Shown: positions 8,537 to 17,023, counted from the stretch's first letter. The stretch is 64,000 bases of DNA from Noviherbaspirillum sp. UKPF54 (GCF_007874125.1 NZ_CP040128.1:3472001-3536000), one strand, 5' to 3'. Made by a program: numbers and translations. Notes: generated by a model not told the origin, from the sequence alone.

Positions 8537-8543
8537 GCCCAAC
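8537..8543 (-). other. attI/cassette 1 junction (simple-site core)
   Basis: GTTGGGC on the minus strand, matching GTTRRRY, exactly at the start of the first cassette. The G would belong to attI and TTGGGC to the cassette. Confidence 0.75.
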
Positions 8544-8566
8544 TGGTACTTATACGGACAGGGTGA

Positions 8567-8598
8567 GCTGATAAGCATGAACACAGGCTGATAAGCAT
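8567..8598. repeat. Direct repeat in the putative attI region
   Basis: GCTGATAAGCAT occurs at 8567-8578 and again at 8587-8598, a 20-bp period. It lies 24-61 bp from the attI crossover, where class 1 attI carries direct integrase-binding repeats, so these may be the equivalent accessory sites. Confidence 0.45.
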
Positions 8599-8645
8599 TT
8601 TGGTTTGATCCCTCGCAAGCCGCGCCGGTCCTGCGTTTGGCACGA

Positions 8646-8665
8646 TACTGTATAAATAAACAGTA
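8646..8665 (+). promoter_or_regulatory. intI: LexA (SOS) box controlling intI
   Basis: TACTGTATAAATAAACAGTA: a perfect CTGT-N8-ACAG operator with matching flanks, ending 10 bp before the integrase start codon. This predicts LexA repression and induction on DNA damage, as known for many integron integrases. Confidence 0.9.
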
Positions 8666-8675
8666 ATAAATAATC

Positions 8676-9698
8676 GTGAAAGACGTCACATCCACTCTTG
8701 CTCCATCACAGCCGCCAAAGTTGCTTGATCAGCTGCGTCGTTGCATTCGTGACAGTCATTATAGTGTCCGCACTGAACGTGCTTACGTCTATTGGGCGCG
8801 ATGGTATATCCGCTTTCATGGCCTGCGCCATCCCATGGATATGGGTGCACCGGAAATCCAGGCCTTCATGTCGTACCTGTTCAATGAACGCAAGGTCGCC
8901 GGTGCTACCTATACCCAGGCGCTCTGTGTATTGCTCTTTCTCTACAAGAAGCTGTTGAAGATCGAGTTGCCGTGGATTGACGGCATCAGCCGCCCCAAGA
9001 AGCCGGCCAGGCGGCCGACGGTCCTGACCCGGCAGGAAGTGGAAATGATCTTTGCCCAAATGTCCGGCGTCTATGGCTTGATTGCCCGACTGTTATACGG
9101 CACGGGAATGCGCCTGATGGAGTGCGCTCAGTTGCGGGTGAAGGACGTTGACTTCCAGCGGCGAGAGATTATTGTGCGACAGGGAAAGGGAGGCAAGGAT
9201 CGCATCACGATGTTGCCGCTGGCATTAGTTGCACCGCTTCGTGAACAAATTGCCCAAGCCAAATTGCTCTATGAAGAGGATCGACTAAATAAACGGAATA
9301 GAGTCATGCTGCCTGGCGCACTGGAGCGTAAGTACCCGGCAGCAGGAACCCAATGGGGATGGTTCTGGGTTTTCCCGTCCGATCACGAATCGACCGACCC
9401 GCGCAGTGGTGTCGTCCGGCGGCATCACGTATACGAGCAAACCATTCAACGCGCGATCAAGCAGGCGGTCATCGCGGCCAAGCTGACGAAACCGGCTTCC
9501 ACGCATACCCTACGGCATAGTTTCGCCACCCATCTGCTAGAAGCAGGATATGACATCAGGACCGTGCAGGAGCTTCTGGGGCATGCGGATGTGTCAACAA
9601 CAATGATATATGTCCACGTGCTGAACAAGGGCGGACGTGGTGTCGACTCTCCTATCGACCGACCGATGGCGCGCCAAGTAGGCGAATATATGCAATGA
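8676..9698 (+). CDS. intI: Integron integrase IntI
   Basis: 340-residue tyrosine recombinase that moves gene cassettes between attC and attI. Catalytic residues are Arg146 (GTGMR), Lys174 region (GKGGKDR), His277, Arg280 (HTLRH), His303 and Tyr312 (TMIYVHV). The integron-specific insertion at about residues 191-235 (REQIAQAK...[10 protein letters not shown]...WGWFWVFPS) separates it from XerC/D. Normal length, no frameshift. The start is GTG at 8676 with no clear Shine-Dalgarno, so translation may be weak. It diverges from the cassettes, as in standard integrons, and has a LexA box just upstream. Confidence 0.96.
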   Translation: MKDVTSTLAPSQPPKLLDQLRRCIRDSHYSVRTERAYVYWARWYIRFHGLRHPMDMGAPEIQAFMSYLFNERKVAGATYTQALCVLLFLYKKLLKIELPWIDGISRPKKPARRPTVLTRQEVEMIFAQMSGVYGLIARLLYGTGMRLMECAQLRVKDVDFQRREIIVRQGKGGKDRITMLPLALVAPLREQIAQAKLLYEEDRLNKRNRVMLPGALERKYPAAGTQWGWFWVFPSDHESTDPRSGVVRRHHVYEQTIQRAIKQAVIAAKLTKPASTHTLRHSFATHLLEAGYDIRTVQELLGHADVSTTMIYVHVLNKGGRGVDSPIDRPMARQVGEYMQ

Positions 9699-9917
9699 GG
9701 CGCCAAGTTGTTGAACCGAAGAGCTACTGATGGCCGGTCTCGGTAGTCTCCCACATGAATTCGAATGACAGGTAGCTGGTGCCGAGCAGTCATTTCTGGA
9801 CGGCACACACCCGCTTCAGTACGCCCCGGACCGGAAGTGCGCCGCTCCAGAAAGCAGACGATCGTCGCCGCATTGATTCGCACGCTGGCATGCTGGCGTT
9901 GAACAGGAAGTTAATCT

Positions 9918-10661
9918 TTATGGCATTTTCTGCAGGTGGCGAAACATCGTCGCCACATTGAATTCATTACCTTTTTCACGCCTGCGGTACTCGACCAGGT
10001 CGCCCTTACGAAACTTCGTTCCAGAAAAATCAAAATTCGTCTTGACGACAAAGATGTCCCATTCCTCAAAATCATTGGGGGCGTCAGTTCTGCCTACTCG
10101 CATGCGGCCATCCCGGATAAGGGACCATGCCTCCCCCTTGGCCTGGGCTTCCATTTTCTTCAATTTCTCGAAGGTGGGGCAGGCAGCATCCCCGACGGCT
10201 TGATCGAGTGCCATTCTGCCGTTTGGGCCATAGAAAATTCCCTCGCATCTGATTGGAGGAAGGCCCGCTCGGGACTCCCATAATGGGGATTTCGGGCCGT
10301 ACCGGTATCGTTGAGATGCTTCAGGAAACAGCCAGGCTCCTGTGACGTCGGCAGTTTTCGCCGGCCGCAACTCTGGCCGATCGGGCGAGAAAGGACATGG
10401 GAACTTGGTGTAAATTACCTTCGAAATGGTGTCTTCCGTAGCCTTGTCCCTGAGGTTGAGGTCGACGCCTTTCAAGCTTTTCATCACCGTGGCGCGGATC
10501 GCTGCATGCGACTCATTTTGCGATAGGCAAAGGAATTTTCCGCTTTGTTTCTCAAACAAGCCGGCGATCACTTTGTCAACCACATCGACATTACGTTCTT
10601 GAGCAAACGAAAGAGTGGTTGCCCAGAACAGCGATATTGCAATAACGAATCTGGAGAGCAT
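9918..10661 (-). CDS. Secreted hypothetical protein, cassette-like
   Basis: 247-residue protein with a clear signal peptide (MLSRFVIAISLFWATTLSFA). The mature part contains several Cys (LCLSQ, FPCPF, IRCEG, AACPT) and no domain I recognise. ATG at 10661 chosen because GGGGGATC precedes it and the signal peptide starts there. Its GC content is below the chromosomal level and it reads in the same direction as the integron cassettes, with an attC-like palindrome 25 bp upstream, so it may be a cassette from an older array. Function unknown. Confidence 0.7.
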   Translation of the reverse strand: MLSRFVIAISLFWATTLSFAQERNVDVVDKVIAGLFEKQSGKFLCLSQNESHAAIRATVMKSLKGVDLNLRDKATEDTISKVIYTKFPCPFSPDRPELRPAKTADVTGAWLFPEASQRYRYGPKSPLWESRAGLPPIRCEGIFYGPNGRMALDQAVGDAACPTFEKLKKMEAQAKGEAWSLIRDGRMRVGRTDAPNDFEEWDIFVVKTNFDFSGTKFRKGDLVEYRRREKGNEFNVATMFRHLQKMP

Positions 10662-10685
10662 AGATCCCCCTATCGTTGAAGGAAA

Positions 10686-10743
10686 AATTAACGGCTGTGT
10701 CCGCTGGTGCACTCGCGCGTCGGAGTGGAACTACGCGTTAGAC
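10686..10743 (-). repeat. attC-like element
   Basis: On the minus strand a perfect GTCTAAC box (10737-10743) is followed by an imperfect palindrome with CACTC / GAGTG core and ends at GTTAATT (10686-10692), which deviates from GTTRRRY. Length of 58 bp fits short attC sites. It lies directly before the gene at 9918-10661. Confidence 0.45.
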
Positions 10744-10900
10744 CACACCCTTTACATTCATTCGCGATCATAAATTTTGTATGCCAACTCGCCAGTCGCT
10801 ATCGCGGCCAGAATTGCCGCTTCTCCTTCCATGTTCGAAAGAGCCACATATTCTTAGTCCGCCCCGCTTTCGCTCAGCGGGCAATCACCCATTCCCAAGG

Positions 10901-10950
10901 TATGTGGGGTCAGACTCGATTAATCATTAAATCGAGTCTGACCCCACATA
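10901..10950. repeat. Long perfect palindrome, REP-like (A)
   Basis: Twenty-base arms TATGTGGGGTCAGACTCGAT and its complement, separated by TAATCATTAA, then a T-run. The hairpin resembles REP-type intergenic repeats mobilised by Y1 transposases in beta- and gammaproteobacteria; it may also terminate transcription on the plus strand. Confidence 0.75.
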
Positions 10951-10994
10951 TTTTTTTCCTTGGCATTCGTCTTGCGGCAAGCAAGTAGTGAGAA

Positions 10995-11050
10995 AACAGG
11001 GGCAGGTCTTGCAATCACACGTATGTCGGGTTGCAAGACCTGCCCCTGTT
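10995..11050. repeat. Long perfect palindrome, REP-like (B)
   Basis: Twenty-base arms AACAGGGGCAGGTCTTGCAA (10995-11014) and the complement (11031-11050) around a 16-base loop. It is unrelated in sequence to palindrome A, from which it is 44 bp away. No transposase gene is nearby, so both look non-autonomous. Confidence 0.75.
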
Positions 11051-11117
11051 CTCGCTGTGTTTCTGACAGCCCCGGCGGAATGATTCATTGGGCTGTTTTA
11101 CTTAAACCTATTACGCC

Positions 11118-11570
11118 CTATTTCGTCTCTCTCGGGATATAGACATCGCAGCTCGGCGATATCTCGCACTGTTCCATCAGGCTCTTTACTGCAGAACGGT
11201 AGGTCTCCAACTCGTAGTTGGCGAGTTCCACAGCGCTGAACTTCTTGTCGGTGCCATTGATGTTTGTGTTGGCAAACCTATTCATAGGGAATTGGCCGGA
11301 ATTCTTAGGGACGACTCCTGCAATTGCATACGCCGAATAGCCACCGTTAGTAAAACTCATGATGTTGGAGTGAACAAAGATTTGATATTTAGTTGCAGGA
11401 AATTTCGCGATGAATTTATCCGTAACAATATCGGCTATCACAGAAGCGCACCTCTGGAGATTGTCGTTCTTATACGAACAGGCGACGTTGAAATCCCCTG
11501 CATATGCAATCTGCGTGGCTAACAGCGAGGCTACTGCCACGGTAACGCACGGTGCGAATTTAGCGATCAA
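11118..11570 (-). CDS. Secreted hypothetical protein, cassette-like
   Basis: 150-residue protein with a signal peptide (about residues 1-25, MIAKFAPCVTVAVASLLATQ... then AYAG). Mature part starts DFNVACSYKNDNLQRC; the two Cys near the N-terminus and two in CEISPSC near the C-terminus could form disulfides. No family recognised. TTG at 11570 is chosen as start because AGAAAGGAAA precedes it at good spacing and it gives a clean signal peptide. AT-rich relative to neighbours. With the 9918-10661 gene it probably belongs to an old cassette array between the two integrase sequences. Confidence 0.65.
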   Translation of the reverse strand: MIAKFAPCVTVAVASLLATQIAYAGDFNVACSYKNDNLQRCASVIADIVTDKFIAKFPATKYQIFVHSNIMSFTNGGYSAYAIAGVVPKNSGQFPMNRFANTNINGTDKKFSAVELANYELETYRSAVKSLMEQCEISPSCDVYIPRETK

Positions 11571-11719
11571 TTTAAGTTTCCTTTCTGGGTTGCTTCGACG
11601 GTTAAACAATCCGGGACTTGCGAGTCATATCCGCCCAAGCCGAGGCGGCAGATAAGCGTGGTGGACTGAACCGCCATTGTCTGCGGTGGTCATAGGAATT
11701 GTAATTCGGAAACGTTTCT

Positions 11720-11765
11720 TTTTAACAAGAACGTAGAAGGCTATTCTGGTCGCTATGCGTTGGGC
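11720..11765 (-). repeat. Possible attC remnant
   Basis: A perfect GCCCAAC/GTTGGGC box at 11759-11765 and a poorer TTTTAAC/GTTAAAA box at 11720-11726. At 46 bp it is shorter than known attC sites and its stem is weak, so it may be decayed or coincidental. It lies between the cassette-like gene and the integrase remnant. Confidence 0.25.
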
Positions 11766-11812
11766 GCTGTCGTTACTGTCATGGCGGCTGCCTTTAGCGT
11801 GTTGGCTTCGTG

Positions 11813-11878
11813 CAGATAGCCCAAGCTAAACCGCTTCATGAAAGCGATCGTTTGAAGAACGGGAATGGCGTCATGCCG
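11813..11878 (+). pseudogene. Fragment of a second integron integrase
   Basis: Reads QIAQAKPLHESDRLKNGNGVMP, which lines up with residues 191-212 of the intact IntI, including the IntI-specific region. About 15 of 22 positions agree. The GNGVMP end is closer to typical IntI proteins than the intact copy is, so it is probably a remnant of a different integrase rather than a partial duplication. No flanking integrase sequence remains on either side. Confidence 0.65.
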
Positions 11879-11911
11879 TGCGACGACGGGACCATGACGC
11901 ATGTCTGGCGG

Positions 11912-12271
11912 CTAGCCGTGCTTTTTCACATGTTCGAGGTAGGCCTTGAGCACGACCGCATCGTTGTGCTCCGTATCCTTCGCGCTGTAGACGAGCGTGA
12001 TGACGCCCTTGCGTGCCAGCGCGAGCAGTTGCGCGACGGGCTCGGGATTCTGCGCGAGTTCGGCGCGGTAACGCTCCCGGAACTCGTCCCATTTTTGCGG
12101 ATCGTGCCCGAACCACTTGCGCAGCGCCGCGCTGGGCGCGACTTCCTTGAGCCAGAGATCGATGTGCGCCTCGGCCTTGGCGACGCCCCTCGGCCACAGG
12201 CGGTCCACGAGAATCCGCGTGCCGTCGCCGGGTGCGGGCGCATCATAGGCGCGCTTGAGGTGAATGGTCAT
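11912..12271 (-). CDS. DUF488 family protein
   Basis: 119-residue soluble protein. MTIHLKRAYDAPAPGDGTRILVDRLWPRGV followed by LWLKEVAPSAALRKWFGHDP is the signature of the short DUF488 family (COG3189-like), widespread and of unknown function. Complete and of normal length. It lies next to the integrase fragment, so it marks the right-hand chromosomal edge of the integron region. Monocistronic. Confidence 0.88.
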   Translation of the reverse strand: MTIHLKRAYDAPAPGDGTRILVDRLWPRGVAKAEAHIDLWLKEVAPSAALRKWFGHDPQKWDEFRERYRAELAQNPEPVAQLLALARKGVITLVYSAKDTEHNDAVVLKAYLEHVKKHG

Positions 12272-12630
12272 GGCGTGTTCGCACCTTCCGGGGAAGTGTC
12301 CATCGGCGCAGGACGGTGATGGATGATTGTAAGCCCGAAGCCGGCACGATGTGCGCTGTGTGCGCCGAGTGCGCTGGCCCGTGCGGGTTTTGCATTGCAG
12401 TCATTCGACAGCATCGATCCCTTGCGCGAGTTCCCCGAGGAATTCGATGTAGCGCAATACTATGAATGCATTCTTGCGATAGCGGGATTTCTTGCCGATC
12501 GAACCCTGTCCAATCGACGACCGCATATTGCGCGCGGCCGCAATCCCCACGCACCTTTCCCGATTCGCCAAGCCAGGGAGCTCATAGCGACGTTAGAGCG
12601 CAGACATGATTCTTCACCGATGGAGATATT
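12272..12630. other. Intergenic region without a supported gene
   Basis: 359 bp between two divergent genes. Open frames exist on both strands but have no ribosome-binding site, domain or consistent codon bias. I see no hairpin or strong promoter apart from GGAGA before the gene at 12631. Confidence 0.5.
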
Positions 12631-13161
12631 ATGGGATGGCTACAACAATGCTATAAGAAGTCGCCTTACCGACTGCCGGCCGCACTGCTCGCCGGCAGCC
12701 TGCTCGCCCCGCTGTTCATTTACGCGCCGGCGGTCGCCGCACCGGCCCACGCATGGCAAGACGTATTTCACCGCATGACCGACCCGGAGCTGTCGCAGGT
12801 GTCGGCGCAGGGTTTCATCATGCCGCAGGTGGCGTCGGATCGCCTGTTCGACCACGAGTCCAAGTTTGCGGCGGGCGGCAACGCCGTGTCGATGCTCGGC
12901 GATCTGGCGACCCTGCTCAATCCGCCGTTATCCCCCCTGCTGGCGGTGCTGGACATGCAGATCAGGTTCACCAGCATGATCTTCAACCCGACCACTCCCG
13001 GCGTTATCAGCGATACCAATGGCGTGACGGTGATCCGCATTCCGCACGAGAACGTCAACCGCAGCACGACGATACGGGACTCGACCGGCGCCACCGTCGG
13101 GACCGTGGACATACGCGACCTCGACCGCGGCGGCACGGTCATCGTCGTCAAGCGTCACTGA
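12631..13161 (+). CDS. Secreted hypothetical protein with DxELSxVSxQG motif
   Basis: 176-residue protein. A hydrophobic signal-like segment (about 15-37, LPAALLAGSLLAPLFIYAPAV) is followed by MTDPELSQVSAQGF; similar D-x-x-LS-x-V-x-Q-G motifs occur near the N-terminus of several secreted beta- and gammaproteobacterial proteins of unknown function. The rest has beta-strand-like hydrophobic patches and ends DRGGTVIVVKRH. GGAGA precedes the ATG. It overlaps the 3' end of the opposing truncated membrane gene by 14 bp. Confidence 0.65.
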   Translation: MGWLQQCYKKSPYRLPAALLAGSLLAPLFIYAPAVAAPAHAWQDVFHRMTDPELSQVSAQGFIMPQVASDRLFDHESKFAAGGNAVSMLGDLATLLNPPLSPLLAVLDMQIRFTSMIFNPTTPGVISDTNGVTVIRIPHENVNRSTTIRDSTGATVGTVDIRDLDRGGTVIVVKRH

Positions 13162-13441
13162 GCGAGTGACGGACCGGCAGCCGGTGCCGGTCGATCCAAT
13201 AGCCCCACAGCACCAGCAGCCATTGCGCCTGCGCGACCCAGGCCAGGGCGCCGACGCTGGGCGGCGGCGGGCCGACGGCGTCGGATGCCTGGATCGCTAC
13301 CAGAAACGCCGCCAGCGCCCACAACGCCCATTTTCCAATCGCATCCGCCGCCCTCGTGGCGCGCAGGTACAGCAGCAGGCCGGCGGCGAACAGGAGTTCG
13401 CGCAGCGCTTCGTGCACTTGCTGGCGCAACGCTGACGTCAC
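13148..13441 (-). pseudogene. Membrane protein fragment, 5' truncated
   Basis: 97 residues with about three hydrophobic helices (LLFAAGLLLYLRA, ALWALAAFLVAIQASDAVG, WVAQAQWLLVLWGYWIDRHR). The sequence looks like the C-terminal third of a longer polytopic protein of unknown function found in many proteobacteria; the N-terminal helices are missing and the next gene begins only 22 bp upstream. No good ribosome-binding site. Probably a relic, although a short functional protein cannot be excluded. Confidence 0.55.
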
Positions 13442-13463
13442 CGCAATCGCTGCTGTCCTCGCC

Positions 13464-14267
13464 TCACTCGACGCCCATAAACTCCAGCATCATGTCCATC
13501 TGCGCCGCCAGCATCGGCGCTCCGCTCTGGATCGCGCAGCCGTGGCCCTTCGCCGTTTCCAGCAGCCGGGTCATCTCCGGCGCGATCACGCAGTCGGCCA
13601 CGACCGCCGAGCGGGACACGACCGCTTCCGGGATCGGCAGCGGATCGTTCGCATCCATGCCCAACGACGTGCCGTTGATCGCCAGGTCGAACTCGCCCTC
13701 GGCCGCTATGCCGGACTGCACCTCTACCTGCGGGAAGACGTGACGGATACGCGAGGCAAGGGAGATCGCCTTGGCTGCGGTGCGGTTGACGATGCGCAGC
13801 GAGGCGCAGCCGTACTTGGCGAGAGCAAACGCGATCGCCGAGGCGGCGCCGCCGGCGCCGACCAGCAGGCAGGACGCGCCTTCGATGCGGTGCCCGCTGC
13901 GCTTCAGGCCGCCGACGAATCCTTCGCCATCGAGGACGGTGCCGGTCAGCCTGCCGTCGTCCGATTTTCGGATGACATTTACCGCGTCGACCTGTTGCGC
14001 TTGCGGCGTGATTTCATCGAGCAGCGGCACGATATGGACCTTGTGCGGCATCGATACGATCGCGCCGGCGAAGTCGCGGATCTGGCGCAAGCCGGCCAGA
14101 ACATCGGCCAGCGCCGCATACGACACTTGCATCGGCAACAGCGCGAACGGCCCGAACGGCTCGCGCCGGTGCAGCAAGCCATTCGCCAGCCCGGGAGAGC
14201 GCGCCTGCGCCGCCGGGTCGGCGATCAGCGCGAGGACTTTTGTCCCGCCAAGAATTCGTTCTGGCAT
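13464..14267 (-). CDS. Shikimate dehydrogenase family protein
   Basis: 267 residues. The N-terminal substrate domain has SMPHK with the catalytic Lys (about 76) and QARSPGLAN in place of the usual S-x-S-P-x-x-HN, so one substrate-binding Ser and the His are changed. The Rossmann domain starts VGAGGAASAI (about 133), and INGTSLGM is conserved. The altered substrate loop suggests a quinate/shikimate dehydrogenase-like or SDH-L paralogue rather than the biosynthetic AroE. AAGGAA precedes the ATG. It follows the molybdopterin oxidoreductase by 77 bp on the same strand. Confidence 0.85.
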   Translation of the reverse strand: MPERILGGTKVLALIADPAAQARSPGLANGLLHRREPFGPFALLPMQVSYAALADVLAGLRQIRDFAGAIVSMPHKVHIVPLLDEITPQAQQVDAVNVIRKSDDGRLTGTVLDGEGFVGGLKRSGHRIEGASCLLVGAGGAASAIAFALAKYGCASLRIVNRTAAKAISLASRIRHVFPQVEVQSGIAAEGEFDLAINGTSLGMDANDPLPIPEAVVSRSAVVADCVIAPEMTRLLETAKGHGCAIQSGAPMLAAQMDMMLEFMGVE

Positions 14268-14344
14268 CGGGGATTCCTTGTTGTTGTATATCCCATTGAT
14301 CGCTAATCAACGATTGGTTCCCGGCGGCGGGACAATTTCCAGCG

Positions 14345-16564
14345 TCAGTTGATCGCTTGCATCTCCACTGGAATGCCGCTGAGCACGGCATTGCCCGACA
14401 AGGGATCGCGCAGGGTTTCGTCCAGCAACACGTTCAGGTTGGCGCCCGGCCGCTCGGCGGCCAGCGTCATGCGCGTTCCCGGCTTGTCGTGTCCCCAGCC
14501 ATGCGGCAGGCTCACCACGCCCGGCATCATTTCATCGCTGAGCTGCACCTGCACCTCCAGCGTCCGTCCGCCGCCGGCAAGGCGCGCCATGCCGCCTTCC
14601 TGCAATCCGAGCCGCTGCGCATCGTCCGGATGGACCAGCGCCGTGCAGCGGAACGGCCCCTTGGCAAGGACAGGCAGGTTGTGCATCCAGCTATTGCACG
14701 AGCGCACCTGCCGGCGGCCGACGACAACTAGTCCCGGCGCCGGTTGCGCCAGGGCTACCGCCACCCGCTGCAAGTCGTCCAGCAGCATGGCCGGCGCCAG
14801 CTCGATCTTGCCCGACACGGTGCGCAAAGCTTCCGGAATGCGCGGCTGCAAGGGACCGAGGTCGATGCCGCCGGGAGCCGCCTTCAGCTTCGCCAGGTTG
14901 AGACCGTCCGGCTTTTGCCCGAACAGGTCGCCGTACGGCCCCAGCCGCAGCGCATAGTCGAGCTGTCGTTCCGGCCCCTTCAGGTGCGCCAGCGCCGCCA
15001 GGATCGCGCCGGCATGCTCGCCCGCGGTGCGCCGCACATCCTCGGCGAACAGGGCGTCATCCAGCGCCAGCACATCCGCTTCTGCGCCCAGCCCTTGCGC
15101 GATGGCGGCCAGGCGCAAAAGAATTTGCCACTCGGGCGGCTGGCCCGGCGCACGCGCCAGCACCGCCCTGCTGTAGCGCGCATGGTTACGGTAAGAAAAC
15201 TGCGGAAAGGCCGTGTCGTAGTGCGCATCCTCCAGCGGCGACGAGCCGGGCAGGATCACGTCGGCGTGGCGCGTCGTTTCGTTGAGATAGATGTCGACGC
15301 TGACCATGAAGTCGAGCGCATCAAGCGCGGCGGCGAGGCGCTCGCCGTTGGGCGCCGACAGCACCGGATTGCCGGCAACCGAAATGAGCGCCCTTACCTG
15401 CCCGGCGCCGGGCGTTTCGATTTCTTCGGCCAGGCAACCCATCGGCAATTCCCCCAGCACTTCCGGCGCGCCCGACACGCGGCTCTTGCGCCGTCCGGTG
15501 ACGATGCCGCGCCCGCTGCCGGGCTTGCCCACGGTGTTGGCGGCAAATGCCGCCGCCTTGGGAAACATCGCGCCGCCTTCGCGGTCGAGATTGCCGGTCA
15601 AGACATTGAGCGCGTCGACCAGCCAGCTGCACAGCGTGCCGTATTCCTGAGTGCAGGTGCCGATGCGGCCGTACACCGCCGCCCGCGGCGCGGCGGCCAG
15701 CTCGCGCGCCAGCCGGCGGATGGTGGCCGCCTCGAAGCCGCAGCGCGGCGCCACGCGTTCCGGCGCGAACGCCTGCACCGCGTCGCGCAACGCATCGAGC
15801 CCGTTCACATGTTCCGCGAGCCGCCCCGGGCGCACCAGCCGTTCGTCGAACAGCGCATGCACCAGCCCGAGCAGCAGGAACACGTCGGCGCCGGGGCGGA
15901 TGAAATGGTGTTCGTCAGCCACCGCCGCCGTTTCGCTGCGGCGCGGATCGATCACCACGAGGCGCCCGCCGCGCGCGCGCATGGCCTTGGCCTTGCCGCG
16001 GAAATCCGGCACCGTCCACAGGCTGCCGTTGGACACCATCGGGTTGGCGCCGAGCACGAGCAAGTAATCGCAGCGCTCGATGTCCGGCACCGGAATGCTC
16101 AGCCAGTGGCCGAACATCAGGCCGGCCGACAGCTGCTTGGGCATCTGGTCGAGCGTCGATGCCGTAAAGATGTTGCGCGTGCCGAGCGCCTTCGCCAGGC
16201 GCGGCACGTAATTGATCAGGCCGATCTTGTGCACCGCCGGGTTGCCGACCACCAGCGCGGCGGCGTCGCTGCCATGTTCCCGCACGATGGGCGGCAGGCG
16301 GCGCGCGATTTCGGCGAACGCCTCGTCCCAGCTCGCCTCGACGAAGCGGCCGTCGCGCTTGATCAACGGCGTGCGCAGGCGATCCGGGTCCTCGTGCAAG
16401 TCTTTCAGCGCCGCGCCCTTGGGGCAGATATAGCCGCGGCTGAACACATCGGCGTCGTGGCCGCGAATGCTGACGACCTTGTTGTCGCTGATTTTCAGTT
16501 CCAGCCCGCAGCAGGCTTCGCACAGCGGGCAGATGCGGTAGGCGGTGGTTTCGGTGCTTTGCAT
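14345..16564 (-). CDS. Molybdopterin-dependent oxidoreductase (formate dehydrogenase/nitrate reductase superfamily)
   Basis: 739 residues, cytoplasmic (no Tat signal). The N-terminal 4Fe-4S domain has CPLCEACCG (about 13-21) and a fourth Cys in GYICPKG (about 48). The bis-MGD catalytic domain follows (LVLGANPMVSNGSLW, SVDIYLNETTRHADVILPG) and the C-terminal molydopterin-binding domain has MHNLPVLAKGPFRC and LPHGWGHDKPGTRM. No Cys or SeCys ligand is evident at the usual formate dehydrogenase position, and no partner subunit gene is adjacent. The physiological substrate is not predictable. Upstream divergent gene encodes a metallothionein. Confidence 0.87.
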   Translation of the reverse strand: MQSTETTAYRICPLCEACCGLELKISDNKVVSIRGHDADVFSRGYICPKGAALKDLHEDPDRLRTPLIKRDGRFVEASWDEAFAEIARRLPPIVREHGSDAAALVVGNPAVHKIGLINYVPRLAKALGTRNIFTASTLDQMPKQLSAGLMFGHWLSIPVPDIERCDYLLVLGANPMVSNGSLWTVPDFRGKAKAMRARGGRLVVIDPRRSETAAVADEHHFIRPGADVFLLLGLVHALFDERLVRPGRLAEHVNGLDALRDAVQAFAPERVAPRCGFEAATIRRLARELAAAPRAAVYGRIGTCTQEYGTLCSWLVDALNVLTGNLDREGGAMFPKAAAFAANTVGKPGSGRGIVTGRRKSRVSGAPEVLGELPMGCLAEEIETPGAGQVRALISVAGNPVLSAPNGERLAAALDALDFMVSVDIYLNETTRHADVILPGSSPLEDAHYDTAFPQFSYRNHARYSRAVLARAPGQPPEWQILLRLAAIAQGLGAEADVLALDDALFAEDVRRTAGEHAGAILAALAHLKGPERQLDYALRLGPYGDLFGQKPDGLNLAKLKAAPGGIDLGPLQPRIPEALRTVSGKIELAPAMLLDDLQRVAVALAQPAPGLVVVGRRQVRSCNSWMHNLPVLAKGPFRCTALVHPDDAQRLGLQEGGMARLAGGGRTLEVQVQLSDEMMPGVVSLPHGWGHDKPGTRMTLAAERPGANLNVLLDETLRDPLSGNAVLSGIPVEMQAIN

Positions 16565-16729
16565 GTAACGTCTCCTCGGAATTTTTATCTTGTGCTTGCC
16601 ATGTTATCCGAAGGAAGACCAGGAACCATTACCTGGCAGGTGATTGACTTGCCATAGCTCAGAGCCGGCCGCGGCGTACGGCGTAAGGTGTACCGGTCGG
16701 ACCGATGCCATCCCTGCAAGGAGAACGCC

Positions 16730-16918
16730 ATGCCCACGAAACAGGCTGAAGACAAATGCGCGCTGCCGAGTTGCCCCTGCGCCGTCCCCGCCGGCCAGCG
16801 CTATTGCTCGGAAGAATGCAAACGCGCGCATGCGAATCCGGAAGAGCAAAGCGAGCAATGCCCCTGCGAACATGCGGAATGCAGCTCGGCCGGGCCGAGC
16901 GGCGGCGTGACCGTGTGA
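16730..16918 (+). CDS. Bacterial metallothionein-like protein
   Basis: 62-residue Cys-rich protein. Eight Cys in the pattern C-x4-C-x-C ... YCSEEC ... C-x-C-x4-C, plus His residues, match the SmtA/BmtA-type metallothioneins that bind zinc, cadmium or copper. AAGGAG precedes the ATG at 16730, which I prefer over an upstream in-frame ATG without a ribosome-binding site. Monocistronic. Confidence 0.85.
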   Translation: MPTKQAEDKCALPSCPCAVPAGQRYCSEECKRAHANPEEQSEQCPCEHAECSSAGPSGGVTV

Positions 16919-17023
16919 AGCGGATTGTGTGAGCGGGCGCCGGCGCGCCGGCATCCGGCCGGGTCACGCATTCATCGCTACAATAACGGGTTCCCATCCC
17001 GCCAACCCCGCTCCGGAAAAAAT

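Noticed and set aside
9446..9883. Minus-strand frame across the integrase 3' end
   Set aside because: Shadow of intI plus non-coding sequence; no similarity seen.
12323..12778. 151-residue plus-strand frame
   Set aside because: No Shine-Dalgarno, no domain, and it overlaps the start of the better supported gene at 12631.
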